A DNA stretch of 35,032 nt from an uncultured Pseudomonadota bacterium (GTDB lineage Bacteria; Pseudomonadota; Alphaproteobacteria; Rs-D84): contig CADBBQ010000010.1 in the NCBI GenBank assembly GCA_902793005.1, positions 1-35,032 of the forward strand, in the 5' to 3' direction. This document shows, piece after piece, positions 7,775 through 16,253 of this stretch (the stretch's first letter is position 1; the number at the start of each line of letters is the position of its first letter). The notes under the pieces were generated by a model. The model was not told the DNA's origin and did not search any database. It worked only from the letters and a program-made list of their open reading frames with translations. The position numbers were made by a program, and so were the translations under genes.

Positions 7775-8852
7775 TTGTTTCACCGATATATATACCCATA
7801 TCTCCTGAGGCAATCAACAATGGGTTATCATCATCAATCATTGCGTTAGAAATCATTAACCCATCTATATTCGGGTCACGTTCTGGCTTACCCGCAGAAA
7901 CGACTTTGTCCAAACCATCCGTTGTAATTTCACCATTTTGCAGTGCCGTCATTACATATGTTTCGTTATTCTCGATTGCATCCAATGCGGCGTTTGCCAT
8001 TGATATTGCCAAAATACGGTCGGTGGGGGTTGTGCGCCCTGCCCTTTGGATATGTTCGGGGAATGCAGTACGATTTGCGATGCCGGCGGCGGTTAGTTTT
8101 CGCGAAATCATTGTTGCGGCATCACCCGAATGTCCACGCAGACGAACACCCTCGGACACCATAATAATTCCATAATCGGTTGGCGCGTTTTTAATATGCG
8201 TGACCAATTTGTCGATATCAAATTTTATTTCCGGTATTAAAATTGCCGTGGCGCCGGACGACACACCAGCCGTTAATGCCAATGCGCCACAATTGCGACC
8301 CATTGATTGCACAACGAACCAACGATGGTGACTGCGTGCGGTCAACATTAAATCATCGCAAAAACCGGTCAGTTGCGACACCGCCGTATCAAAACCAATC
8401 GTTCGGTCGGTTAACGGGATATCCATATCAATCGTTTTTGGAATACAAATCAGTTGCAAATCAGAATAAATGTCGCGAGTATTCCACGCCAGCGATATAC
8501 TGCCGTTGCCACCAATCAAAATCAGCGCGTCCAGTTTTGCCGCCGCCAAATTTTTCTTTAATTGTTTTGTAAACTGGGGCAATTTACCCGATTGCACAGC
8601 ACGCTCGAAATTATTTGTCGCACCAACATTACCATTGCGCAGAATACTGCCCGCCACGGGCATTTGTTCAGGCGGCAATGTATCCGGGGTTATGCGCACC
8701 ATATTTGGGGTCGCGCCCACCAGGCCGTCCGTACCATCCAAGATACCATATGTTGCCCAACCGCGTTTCGCCGCACCAATTACAATGCCATAGATTGCCG
8801 TATTCAAACCCGAACAATCACCACCCGTTGTCATAATGCCTATTTTCTTCAT
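7770..8852 (-). CDS. pfkA: 6-phosphofructokinase
   Basis: The enzyme phosphorylates fructose 6-phosphate, committing carbon to glycolysis. The 360-residue protein has the PFKA-family order: KIGIMTTGGDCSGLNTAI at the N-terminus, LIGGNGSISLAW, PKTIDMDIPLTDRTIGFDTA with the catalytic Asp, SMGRNCGALALTAG, VSEGVRLRGHSGD, and EHIQRAGRTTPTDR for sugar-phosphate binding. Odd points are IGGNG in place of the usual GGDG (ATP type) or GGDD (PPi type), and PKTIDMD in place of TIDND. Lys after Pro is usual for PPi-using or mixed-clade enzymes, so the phosphoryl donor is not certain. GGAGAAG precedes the ATG. Most Alphaproteobacteria use the Entner-Doudoroff route, so this gene points to a fermentative lineage. 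Confidence 0.9.
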   Translation of the reverse strand: MKKIGIMTTGGDCSGLNTAIYGIVIGAAKRGWATYGILDGTDGLVGATPNMVRITPDTLPPEQMPVAGSILRNGNVGATNNFERAVQSGKLPQFTKQLKKNLAAAKLDALILIGGNGSISLAWNTRDIYSDLQLICIPKTIDMDIPLTDRTIGFDTAVSQLTGFCDDLMLTARSHHRWFVVQSMGRNCGALALTAGVSSGATAILIPEIKFDIDKLVTHIKNAPTDYGIIMVSEGVRLRGHSGDAATMISRKLTAAGIANRTAFPEHIQRAGRTTPTDRILAISMANAALDAIENNETYVMTALQNGEITTDGLDKVVSAGKPERDPNIDGLMISNAMIDDDNPLLIASGDMGIYIGETK

Positions 8853-8892
8853 ATCTTCTCCATTTTTATGTGTATATTATATCACAAAAAGT

Positions 8893-8922
8893 TTGACAGC
8901 GGTATTGTTTTTGTGCTAATTG
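8893..8922 (+). promoter_or_regulatory. Predicted promoter of the LysM protein gene
   Basis: A perfect TTGACA is followed after 18 bp by TAATTG. It sits in the divergent region shared with pfkA, which has a TATAAT on the other strand. Confidence 0.5.
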
Positions 8923-8951
8923 TGTATGTATAAAAATATAAAGGGTTTGTT

Positions 8952-10088
8952 ATGTCTGGGAAAATGGGACAAACGAAAAATTCTACCGATGATTTGATAA
9001 ATGGTGCGGTTGCGCAACAACAAGATTGGCACGAACGCCGGCGTTCTTTTGCACGCGAATTTTTAACATCTATAAACCTGTTTGCAAAACCAAATCCGAC
9101 GCGACGCGTTGTTGGTCGCCCCGCCGTAAAATCCGAGAACACACCCCGGCCCCGTAAAAAATCCGTGTTGCGCGAATACTGGTTCCCTATTTTGTGTGCG
9201 ATTGTTGTTTTGTTGGTCTTGGTTTGGATTTTGTTTTGTTGTGTACGTCCCGCGACGCAAAATGTTCAACCCGTACCGGAACCAATTGTTCGCCCGGTGG
9301 CGGCAGAATTAAAAACACCAATGTTTGATATCGTGCGTATCGGTGATGACGGAAAAATTATTGTTGCGGGACGATGGAAACCCAGTACACGCGTATCGGT
9401 TTATACAAATAAGAAACTGGTTGCAACATTGATAACCGACGATAATGGCGAATTTGTCTATGCGCCAATGCGTGCGTGGGATGCCGGGAATTACACGGTT
9501 TATTTAATGGACGTGGAAACAAAATTAAAATCGGCGGATTCCGTATTTATTTATGTGTCGGAACACGGCGCGGAAAGTTCGATATCTTTATTAATGACCA
9601 ATGACGGCAGTCGCGTTTTACAAGCACCCACCACATTACACGACGGTGATTTGGTTGTATCAAAAATTGACTATATGGACAATGGACGTTTGGTTATAAC
9701 CGGGAACGGATTGCCACGTTTACGTGTGTCTGCAACATTGAATGATGATGTATTGGGAACCGCGCGAGTATCTGATTTTAAACATTTTGGGTTGGGTGCG
9801 GATGTCGGTGATTTAACCCCGGGCGAAGAATATACTTTATCGGTTCGTATGCACGATGGTGATGGTAATATTATATCAACCATCACACATAAATTTATTA
9901 TGCCTAAAATGACGGGCGATGACGATACGTATTATACTGTTCGTCGTGGCGATTGCCTGTGGATTATTGCACGAAACTTTATGAGACGCGGAATTTTATT
10001 TAGTATGATTGCAGCACGCAACAATATTAAAAATCCAGATTTAATTTTTCCAAAACAAAAATTAAACATCCCTGTCCAACCCAAATAA
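8952..10088 (+). CDS. Membrane-anchored LysM peptidoglycan-binding protein
   Basis: The 378-residue protein has a basic cytoplasmic N-terminus of about 75 residues, one membrane helix (WFPILCAIVVLLVLVWILFC, about 77-96), and a periplasmic part. Beta-rich segments (FDIVRIGDDGKIIVAGRWKP; TLITDDNGEFVYAPMRAWDA) match the Ig-like repeats that precede LysM in alphaproteobacterial proteins. The C-terminal ~45 residues are a LysM domain (YTVRRGDCLWIIARNF to IFPKQKLNIP). The topology suggests an inner-membrane protein that touches the peptidoglycan, for envelope organisation. AAAGGG precedes the start. The next gene follows after 18 bases in the same transcript. Confidence 0.88.
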   Translation: MSGKMGQTKNSTDDLINGAVAQQQDWHERRRSFAREFLTSINLFAKPNPTRRVVGRPAVKSENTPRPRKKSVLREYWFPILCAIVVLLVLVWILFCCVRPATQNVQPVPEPIVRPVAAELKTPMFDIVRIGDDGKIIVAGRWKPSTRVSVYTNKKLVATLITDDNGEFVYAPMRAWDAGNYTVYLMDVETKLKSADSVFIYVSEHGAESSISLLMTNDGSRVLQAPTTLHDGDLVVSKIDYMDNGRLVITGNGLPRLRVSATLNDDVLGTARVSDFKHFGLGADVGDLTPGEEYTLSVRMHDGDGNIISTITHKFIMPKMTGDDDTYYTVRRGDCLWIIARNFMRRGILFSMIAARNNIKNPDLIFPKQKLNIPVQPK

Positions 10089-10106
10089 ACACCCAAGGAG
10101 AGATAA

Positions 10107-10559
10107 ATGCCGGTCAAAAAACACGCTGTCGAAATTTACAAAAATTATACGATATATGTTGTGGCCGGTATTAGCCCAACAATGTTTATCGCCGAAAAAT
10201 CAGACCCATCAAAAGGTGCAACCTTGGTTGGTGACAGTTTAGAGGAATTAAAATCCGATATTGATAAAAAACTGGATTATGCATTAAGTGTTCATATTAA
10301 TATTTGGGACGGCCCATTACAAAATCAAACAATTCAAAACCCAACAACCAACATAAAATCTGTGAATGGATTTTTGAACGGTTTTGCCATTGTTATTGAA
10401 AGTAATTATGATTTGGATGTCGTTATCGAAATGGCGGAAAATTGCAAATTGCGCAAATCTAAGAAACACAAGAGAAATCGCAGTGCACCGTTAAATGTTT
10501 TACGGATTGTTTGTCGCAACAGGATGTCCATGCAAAATAACAAGCAATACCAAAAATGA
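10107..10559 (+). CDS. Unknown protein, co-transcribed with the LysM gene
   Basis: The 150-residue protein has no signal peptide or membrane helix. The N-terminal half (EIYKNYTIYVVAGISPTMFI to GDSLEELKSDIDKKLD) reads as an alpha/beta fold. The C-terminal 50 residues are strongly basic (KLRKSKKHKRNRSAP), which could bind nucleic acid or lie against the membrane. AAGGAGAG precedes the ATG. I do not recognise a family, and the shared transcript is the only functional hint. Confidence 0.7.
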   Translation: MPVKKHAVEIYKNYTIYVVAGISPTMFIAEKSDPSKGATLVGDSLEELKSDIDKKLDYALSVHINIWDGPLQNQTIQNPTTNIKSVNGFLNGFAIVIESNYDLDVVIEMAENCKLRKSKKHKRNRSAPLNVLRIVCRNRMSMQNNKQYQK

Positions 10560-10570
10560 CGGTTTTTGCG

Positions 10571-10598
10571 TTGACAATATGCTTTTCTATATTATGAT
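10571..10598 (+). promoter_or_regulatory. Sigma-70 promoter of rfbA
   Basis: A perfect TTGACA is followed after 16 bp by TATGAT, about 35 bp before the start. It is one of the best promoter matches in the window. Confidence 0.7.
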
Positions 10599-10634
10599 AA
10601 ACATATACACAACCCACAAACAAAAGGTTTTATG

Positions 10635-11516
10635 ATGAAGGGAATTTTACTGGCCGGAGGGAGTGGTTCCAGATTATATCCATTAACAAAAACAATATCT
10701 AAACAATTATTGCCGGTGTACGACAAACCGATGATTTATTATCCTTTGTCAACATTGATGCATTTTGAAATTCGGGATATTTTGATTATATCAACACCAA
10801 ACGATACGCCTAATATCGAAAAATTATTGGGCAATGGGGAACAATTGGGTATGAAAATATCATATAAAATCCAACCACAACCCCGTGGCATTGCCCAGGC
10901 GTTTACCATTGGCGAACAATTTATTGGTGATAACAATGTGTGTCTGATATTGGGCGACAATATTTTCCATATGGATACCGAGTTTGCGGATTTTCAATCT
11001 GCGGTCAAAAAGAACCAAAACAATCGCGCAACAATTTTCGCATATCAAGTATCAGACCCAGAACGTTTCGGCGTGGTCGAGTTTGATAAAAACAACCGTG
11101 CCATATCAATCGAAGAAAAACCGGCAAAGCCAAAATCTAACTTTGCGTCGGTGGGTCTATATTTTTACCCGTCGGATGTCGTGCAATATGCACGCGATTT
11201 GAAACCGTCGGCACGCGGGGAATATGAAATCACGGATTTGAATAACATCTATCTGCGCCAAGGTCGTATGTCTGTCGTGCCAATGCATCGCGGAAATGTT
11301 TGGCTGGATGCAGGAACACCAAATTCGTTGATGGATTCGGGAAACTTTGTCCAAATGATAGAAGCACGCCAAGGTATCAAAATTGCATGTATCGAAGAAA
11401 TCGCGTTTGCGCGTGGATTTATTGACGCCACCCAAATGGCCCGGTTGATTGATAAAGCACCACGCGGTCAATATCGAACATATTTGGAACGCGTATTGAA
11501 CGAAAAACAAAGATAA
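10635..11516 (+). CDS. rfbA: Glucose-1-phosphate thymidylyltransferase
   Basis: RmlA/RfbA joins dTTP and glucose 1-phosphate to give dTDP-glucose, the first step to dTDP-L-rhamnose and related sugars. The nucleotide-binding motif GILLAGGSGSRLYPLTK is at the N-terminus. KQLLPVYDKPMIYYPLSTLM, LGDNIFHM, FGVVEFD, IEEKPAKPKSN and ASVGLYFYP follow, then GRGNVWLDAGT-like residues (HRGNVWLDAGTPNSLMD). The 293-residue length is normal. The second of two tandem ATGs is chosen for ribosome-binding spacing (AAAAGG). rfbB, rfbC and rfbD are not adjacent, so the pathway must be completed elsewhere. Confidence 0.95.
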   Translation: MKGILLAGGSGSRLYPLTKTISKQLLPVYDKPMIYYPLSTLMHFEIRDILIISTPNDTPNIEKLLGNGEQLGMKISYKIQPQPRGIAQAFTIGEQFIGDNNVCLILGDNIFHMDTEFADFQSAVKKNQNNRATIFAYQVSDPERFGVVEFDKNNRAISIEEKPAKPKSNFASVGLYFYPSDVVQYARDLKPSARGEYEITDLNNIYLRQGRMSVVPMHRGNVWLDAGTPNSLMDSGNFVQMIEARQGIKIACIEEIAFARGFIDATQMARLIDKAPRGQYRTYLERVLNEKQR

Positions 11517-11518
11517 AA

Positions 11519-11546
11519 TTGCCGCCGTTTTGGCGGCTTTTATTTT
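11519..11546 (+). terminator. Rho-independent terminator after rfbA
   Basis: GCCGCC and GGCGGC pair around a GTTTT loop, followed by TTTTATTTTA. Confidence 0.88.
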
Positions 11547-11569
11547 AACCAAAGGAGATTACAAAAAAT

Positions 11570-11599
11570 TTGACAAACGATAAATTTCTGCAATAATTT
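11570..11599 (+). promoter_or_regulatory. Predicted promoter of the small coiled-coil gene
   Basis: TTGACA is followed by overlapping -10 candidates AATAAT (16 bp) and TAATTT (18 bp), about 40 bp before the start. Confidence 0.5.
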
Positions 11600-11638
11600 T
11601 ATTAAGTATAGGCGACAATTTTACCACAGGAGGCAAAT

Positions 11639-11905
11639 ATGAACGCCCAACGACAAAATGATTTAAACACCTATTACCACAAAACATCGCGGTTGGAAGA
11701 CGCGTGGGACGAATTACAAAACCGCCTGGGTATGTTATTGTATCAATCGAAACAAAAACGTGATTTTGTAATGGCGGGACAATTGGCAAAATTATTGGCC
11801 TCGATGTATAAAAACAAGCCAACAAAACAATTACTGCGGTCAATTGAACAACGTGTGGAAAAAATAGAAAAACAATTAAATAATGACCAATCACGCACGC
11901 GATAA
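11639..11905 (+). CDS. Small helical, probably coiled-coil protein, unknown
   Basis: The 88-residue product is nearly all helix-forming, with heptad-like hydrophobic spacing (TSRLEDAWDELQNRLGMLLY; LLRSIEQRVEKIEKQL) and no membrane segment. AGGAGG precedes the ATG by 6 bases and a promoter lies upstream, so it is very likely expressed. It stands alone before the tRNA gene. Function is not recognised. Confidence 0.7.
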   Translation: MNAQRQNDLNTYYHKTSRLEDAWDELQNRLGMLLYQSKQKRDFVMAGQLAKLLASMYKNKPTKQLLRSIEQRVEKIEKQLNNDQSRTR

Positions 11906-11985
11906 GTTTTAAGACTCTCGCAACAATCTGGTGTACATTTTTATTCTGGACAAACAAAAAACTAATATGTATTATTGATTGCAAT

Positions 11986-12059
11986 GCGGGCGTGGTATAA
12001 TGGCAGCACGAAAGCTTCCCAAGCTTTAGACGAGGGTTCGATTCCCTTCGCCCGCACCA
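11986..12059 (+). tRNA. tRNA-Gly (anticodon CCC)
   Basis: A full cloverleaf of 74 nt includes an encoded CCA. The acceptor GCGGGCG pairs with CGCCCGC. The D arm contains GTGGTATAATGGCAGCAC, the anticodon stem AAAGC/GCTTT carries loop TTCCCAA (anticodon CCC), and the T arm GAGGG/CCCTT has TTCGATT. It reads GGG codons. Confidence 0.95.
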
Positions 12060-12074
12060 CCCTTCGCATCTGCG

Positions 12075-12140
12075 ATGCTTTGGGTGGCAAGCCACCTAAA
12101 GCGAACAAAAAACACAATCGGCGTAAAGCCGGTTTTTTAT
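12075..12140 (+). terminator. Hairpin and Rho-independent terminator after tRNA-Gly
   Basis: A strong hairpin (GGTGGC-AA-GCCACC, extended by CTTT/AAAG) is followed by a second stem ATCGGC-GTAAA-GCCGGT and TTTTTTATTTTA. The second is the likely terminator; the first may aid tRNA 3' processing. Confidence 0.75.
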
Positions 12141-12208
12141 TTTATACCGCAGAATAAAAAACGCTTGATATAAAATATCTGTTTTTGATAAAATTTTCGC
12201 AGAGAGAT

Positions 12209-13351
12209 ATGAATTTTTTTAGAAATCTGTTTTTTCTGCGTTTTTTGTGCGGCGTGTTTGTTGCGCCGATAATGTTTATGCCGGCGTTTGCCGATGATAC
12301 ACCTGGGGAATCTGATACAGAAACAAACGATACCCAGGACGAAAATCAGTTATCAATTGAAACCGCCGAAGATGACGGAATGGATGAAATTGTTCAAATA
12401 ATTTCTGAACTGGGATGGTGTCCCGATGACGCGGACCAAATCAAGGATTCGCGCAAGGCGGATTTATGCAAAAAAATAAAAGCGTTGGAATCAGTATCTG
12501 TGGATTCTGCATTGGCCGCGAACACGGATGCGTTGGCGGAAAATTACCAAAATATGCGCGATAAAGAAAAATCTTTGGAAAATCGTATGCTGGGTGCCGC
12601 CGGCATTGGAACGGTTGGTATTGGTAGTATGATGGCAGCCCAATCTTTGGCCGAACAATCCGCGGATACGGCTGCGGAACGCGATATGCAGGCGCACATT
12701 GCCACAATGCAATGCAAAATTGGTGAAAGCGGTGGCACGCCCTATTCCGTGGGCACAACAAATATCGAAATTGGTGGCGCAAACCAGTTGATAAACCTGT
12801 ATCAGGAATACGCCACATTGGCGGGAAAATTAAAAGAACAAAAATCCGCCCTGGGGTTAAAACCCGGTATCGAGTCTGAAATTGTGATTGATAAAGCATC
12901 CAGTGGACTGTATGACAATGCGGGTGGTGGAATTGGTTCGGGCGCATACGCATCAATTGCGCGCGCATTAATGAATCCAAATGGGACGGATGCCGCAAAA
13001 TGGAATGAAATAAAAGAAAAAACATCAACAAAACTGAAAACTGGTGCAGGCATTGCGGCGGCTGGTGCGGTGGCATCGATGGCGGCAAATTATGCGATAA
13101 ACCATAACAACAAAGATAAATCTGGGGAATTATTGGCGGAACGTGCGGAAATAAAGGAATCTTATAATAATTTGGCACAACAAATTATCAACGAGTGCAA
13201 TCAAAGAATTCGTGAACACAAAGAATATGTAAAAACATTAACATCCGAACAATTGGCGGCCGATGATATCCGCGAATACAAATCGGCCGTGGATAATGCG
13301 CGCGAAATTAATGATATTTCAGAAATCACAAACAACAGGTTTTGCAGATGA
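12209..13351 (+). CDS. Exported protein of unknown function (first of a coupled pair)
   Basis: The 380-residue product starts with a signal peptide (MNFFRNLFFLRFLCGVFVAP, ending ...MPAFA before DDTP). An acidic, low-complexity stretch and a helical region with a Cys pair (ELGWCPDDADQIKDSRKADLC) follow. Two Gly/Ala-rich hydrophobic segments (about residues 127-150, GAAGIGTVGIGSMM; and 277-298, GAGIAAAGAVASMAANYAI) separate helical, Gln/Glu-rich parts. It might insert into a membrane or form helical hairpins. AGAGAG precedes the chosen ATG; an upstream ATG at 12185 would bury the signal peptide. The stop overlaps the next start as ATGA, so both products are made together. No family recognised. 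Confidence 0.8.
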   Translation: MNFFRNLFFLRFLCGVFVAPIMFMPAFADDTPGESDTETNDTQDENQLSIETAEDDGMDEIVQIISELGWCPDDADQIKDSRKADLCKKIKALESVSVDSALAANTDALAENYQNMRDKEKSLENRMLGAAGIGTVGIGSMMAAQSLAEQSADTAAERDMQAHIATMQCKIGESGGTPYSVGTTNIEIGGANQLINLYQEYATLAGKLKEQKSALGLKPGIESEIVIDKASSGLYDNAGGGIGSGAYASIARALMNPNGTDAAKWNEIKEKTSTKLKTGAGIAAAGAVASMAANYAINHNNKDKSGELLAERAEIKESYNNLAQQIINECNQRIREHKEYVKTLTSEQLAADDIREYKSAVDNAREINDISEITNNRFCR

Positions 13352-15651
13352 TAAAACTATTCAGATTTTTTATCGTATTATTTATCGCTGCGAATACCGA
13401 ATTCGCGTGGGGCGATGGCGCGGTGTCTGCGGCAATGCAGGCCGCGCGTGCAGAAAAAGAAGCGGTCAAAGTTATAATCAAAGACGACAAAGGAAACCCG
13501 ATATCGGGTCTGGATGTGGTAACGGTTAATTTAATCAACAAACAATTCCGTGCAAAAACAGATGCATCTGGGGTGGCGCGTTTTGAAAACGTGTGTTCGG
13601 CGTTTGGAAACCTGGGACGCGCATATTCGAACGCACGACGCAATAATCCAAACACAACTAAACGCCCTGTGCGAATCAAGGTATCGGATCCGGCAAATAA
13701 ATATAAAAGTTTTTATGGATATCTGGAATGGGATGATTATACAAACAAAACTGGATGTGAACGCGTAATTACGGTAAAGCCTGATATGATACGCGAAACA
13801 TTTCCGTCCGCCGAACAATTAAAATACGCGTTTGATAAACGAACCGGAAAGTTAAAGTTTTATAACATCTGTACGCACGATGTGAAGCCAGGTGGCAATA
13901 TAAAATATGGATGTGTGGACGCGTTTAAAAATGTTGACACTCAATTAACCGAAGGAATATTCTTGGCCCAAGAATATATGTTAAAAAACATAATTCCCAC
14001 GGGCAGCAACACCTGGATTGAATGCGTGGGGACACCAATACGAACCAAGGGAAATCAAGATTTCTTGAAATGTACCAGCACGGACGGGAAATACGCATAT
14101 GATTTTGAATTTGATGATTTGATTGAATCCACCGATAAAACCGTTCAAACAGATGCCGCACAGGCATTATGCGAAACTATACACGGCGGAAAATTTGAAT
14201 CTGGGGCGGGACGATATTTTTGTACCAAGGGCGACGCTGCGGATACCAAGGATATGTGCAACAAAATGCGCGGAACATCGTATGGTTTGTCGTGGACAAC
14301 ACAATTTTATCCATCAATCCAGGTTGGTACAACATATTCGGGATCTGCGATGGCGGCTAATGTCAGGGCATCGGCACAAACACGTCAAAATGTATGTGTG
14401 TTTGATTTTAGAAGTGTTGGTAAAGATTATAAACCAAAAACAATCCCTGGGGTTGATAACTATAAATATGAATATATCGAGGTTCGTTCTTTGCCGTCGC
14501 TGGAATTTTTGCTGCACCAATATGTCCAAGCACAAACAGGAACAAGTTTTAATAATTTTAATTGTACATCTGGGTTCAGACAATGGAAGTCGCCAAACGG
14601 CACAAAGCATATTTTTGAATGCACGGTTATAAATGATGACGCAACAAAATCTGATACGATTGAATTCGTGTTTGATAATATCAATGTCAGAAGCGAATTG
14701 TATTCCAATGCCGGTGAATCCGGTATGGGTTGCATTGGTGCGGGCGGCTCGTTTGACGGTGCACAATGCCGCGGTATGACACAATCCCAATGCACAGAAT
14801 TAGGTAAAATCGCACCGGGCGGAACGAAATGGGACAATGATATAAAACAATGCACATTAAATGAGGCACAAAAATTACAAACACTGCGCACGGTTGGCGA
14901 TACAATCGTAACCGGTTTGACCGTTGCCGGCAGTGTTGTTGTCGTTGTCGCAACGGCCGGTACCGCGGCACCAGCGATTGCCGCGTTGGCTGTCGTGGGC
15001 GGAACTTTGTCTGTTGGTGGCACGATAGTGGACAAAACCACAAGCGCACAAATGCAATCAAAAGCAGAAGAATTTAAAGAATTGTATGACAATTGTAAAA
15101 ATCAACCTGTTGCAGACCAAGACCCGTGCGCCCGGTCTGCATTACAGGCATTTTTGGGTTATATTGAAACATACATCGACAGTGATGTTTTTGATGGACA
15201 ATATGCAAAATCTTTAGATGAAATTTTCCGCGGGTTTATTGAATTAACCGAACCAGAAAGCATTACCCAAAAAGACATAAAATATTATTCTTTGCAAAAA
15301 ATGTTGGCAAAATCCACGGTTGTTAAACAAAGAATTGCGTCCGCGGCAACAATCATTGGTGATTTCGCGATGATTTTTGCGGGTGGCGCGGTCGCCATCG
15401 CAAAGTTAGGCAAAGTCGGCGTAACGGTTGGCACGGATGGCGTTGCAGTCGTCAACGCAGCCAGTCGCGGAAATAAAATGTCGCGCTTTTTTGCACGCGT
15501 ATATAATTTAAGTAAAAAATCTGGGTCCGTCGCCAATGATGCCCGTGTTGTCCAGGCCGATGTTCAGTCGGCGACCAATAAATTAGAATATATCCCCAGT
15601 ACCCAAGGTGCCGCCTGTTGGGTCGGCGGACATCTGCAAGCTTGTTCTTGA
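13348..15651 (+). CDS. Large exported protein, unknown function (second of a coupled pair)
   Basis: The 767-residue protein has a signal peptide (MIKLFRFFIVLFIAANTEFA). A beta-sandwich-like domain follows (VKVIIKDDKGNPISGLDVVT to ASGVARFENVCS), reminiscent of carboxypeptidase-regulatory or Ig-like folds. The middle part (about residues 150-500) has many spaced Cys residues, suggesting disulfides outside the cytoplasm. Two hydrophobic Gly/Ala/Val-rich segments occur near residues 516-562 (TIVTGLTVAGSVVVVVATAG) and 662-701. The C-terminus ends in GAACWVGGHLQACS, with another Cys pair. The hydrophobic C-terminal half recalls membrane-inserting secreted proteins; a toxin or adhesin role would be speculation. 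Start ATG 13348 is chosen for its ATGA overlap; an in-frame TTG lies two codons upstream. Confidence 0.82.
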   Translation: MIKLFRFFIVLFIAANTEFAWGDGAVSAAMQAARAEKEAVKVIIKDDKGNPISGLDVVTVNLINKQFRAKTDASGVARFENVCSAFGNLGRAYSNARRNNPNTTKRPVRIKVSDPANKYKSFYGYLEWDDYTNKTGCERVITVKPDMIRETFPSAEQLKYAFDKRTGKLKFYNICTHDVKPGGNIKYGCVDAFKNVDTQLTEGIFLAQEYMLKNIIPTGSNTWIECVGTPIRTKGNQDFLKCTSTDGKYAYDFEFDDLIESTDKTVQTDAAQALCETIHGGKFESGAGRYFCTKGDAADTKDMCNKMRGTSYGLSWTTQFYPSIQVGTTYSGSAMAANVRASAQTRQNVCVFDFRSVGKDYKPKTIPGVDNYKYEYIEVRSLPSLEFLLHQYVQAQTGTSFNNFNCTSGFRQWKSPNGTKHIFECTVINDDATKSDTIEFVFDNINVRSELYSNAGESGMGCIGAGGSFDGAQCRGMTQSQCTELGKIAPGGTKWDNDIKQCTLNEAQKLQTLRTVGDTIVTGLTVAGSVVVVVATAGTAAPAIAALAVVGGTLSVGGTIVDKTTSAQMQSKAEEFKELYDNCKNQPVADQDPCARSALQAFLGYIETYIDSDVFDGQYAKSLDEIFRGFIELTEPESITQKDIKYYSLQKMLAKSTVVKQRIASAATIIGDFAMIFAGGAVAIAKLGKVGVTVGTDGVAVVNAASRGNKMSRFFARVYNLSKKSGSVANDARVVQADVQSATNKLEYIPSTQGAACWVGGHLQACS

Positions 15652-15816
15652 CTTTTTGCAAATAAAGTATAATAATACACCTGCAAATCCCAAAGATTGC
15701 GATTTCAGATAACCCTGTGTGCGGTATGCACAAGGCACATCATCCGGCGAGTTTTCGCCCTTGATGGTGGTTTTCTTTGTGGATGAAACCATATAAAAAA
15801 TTAAGGAGCAACAAAT
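15648..15816 (+). promoter_or_regulatory. Promoter and structured 5' leader of the rpsP operon
   Basis: TTGACT overlaps the stop codon of the preceding gene. TATAAT follows after 14 bp, or AATAAT after 17 bp. The leader of about 135 nt holds three possible hairpins: GTGTGC/GCACA; ATCA/TGAT enclosing GGCGA-GTTT-TCGCC; and GGTTTT/GAAACC, before AAGGAGC at the ribosome binding site. Ribosomal-protein operons are often autoregulated through such leaders. The pairing is read by eye. Confidence 0.45.
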
Positions 15817-16251
15817 ATGGCAACAGTTATTCGTTTGGCACGTTTCGGCGCAAAAAAACGTCCGTATTATCACATCGTCGTGACAGATTCACGTAACGCA
15901 CGTAATTCTGGTAATGTTTTAGAGGTCATTGGTAAATACAACCCAATGTTGGCCAAAACGGACGAAAAGCGCGTCGTGTTGAAAGTCGAAGAATTAAAGG
16001 CTTGGTTGGCCAAGGGCGCAAAACCGTCTGACCGTGTTTATAAATTTATGGTAAACGCTGGTTTGGCAACGGCAAGACCAATTCCAACACAAACAAAAAA
16101 GAATTTGCCATCTGAAAAAACACAACAAAAGGCAAAAGATAAAGCCGAAAAATTGGCTAAATTAGCCGAAGAAAAAGCCGCCGCCGAGGCCGCAGCCAAG
16201 GAAGCCGCCTCTGCACCGGCAGACACAGAGGCACCGGCCGAAAACGCCTAG
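15817..16251 (+). CDS. rpsP: 30S ribosomal protein bS16
   Basis: bS16 is needed for assembly of the 5' domain of 16S rRNA. The family core spans the first ~80 residues (MATVIRLARFGAKKRPYYHI; GNVLEVIGKYNPM; LKAWLAKGAKPSDRVYKFM). A Lys/Ala/Glu-rich tail of about 60 residues follows, as is common in Alphaproteobacteria; total length is 144. A good ribosome binding site, AAGGAGC, is present. It is the first gene of an operon running to rplS. Confidence 0.96.
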   Translation: MATVIRLARFGAKKRPYYHIVVTDSRNARNSGNVLEVIGKYNPMLAKTDEKRVVLKVEELKAWLAKGAKPSDRVYKFMVNAGLATARPIPTQTKKNLPSEKTQQKAKDKAEKLAKLAEEKAAAEAAAKEAASAPADTEAPAENA

Positions 16252-16253
16252 AA

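Noticed and set aside
11559-12095. Minus-strand ORF across the tRNA region, reading GRRESNPRLKLG
   Set aside because: It is the familiar false translation of a tRNA gene and covers the real plus-strand small gene and promoter.
14460-15092. Minus-strand ORF inside the large exported protein gene
   Set aside because: It is a shadow of the plus-strand gene, with low-complexity Thr/Val/Pro composition and no ribosome binding site.
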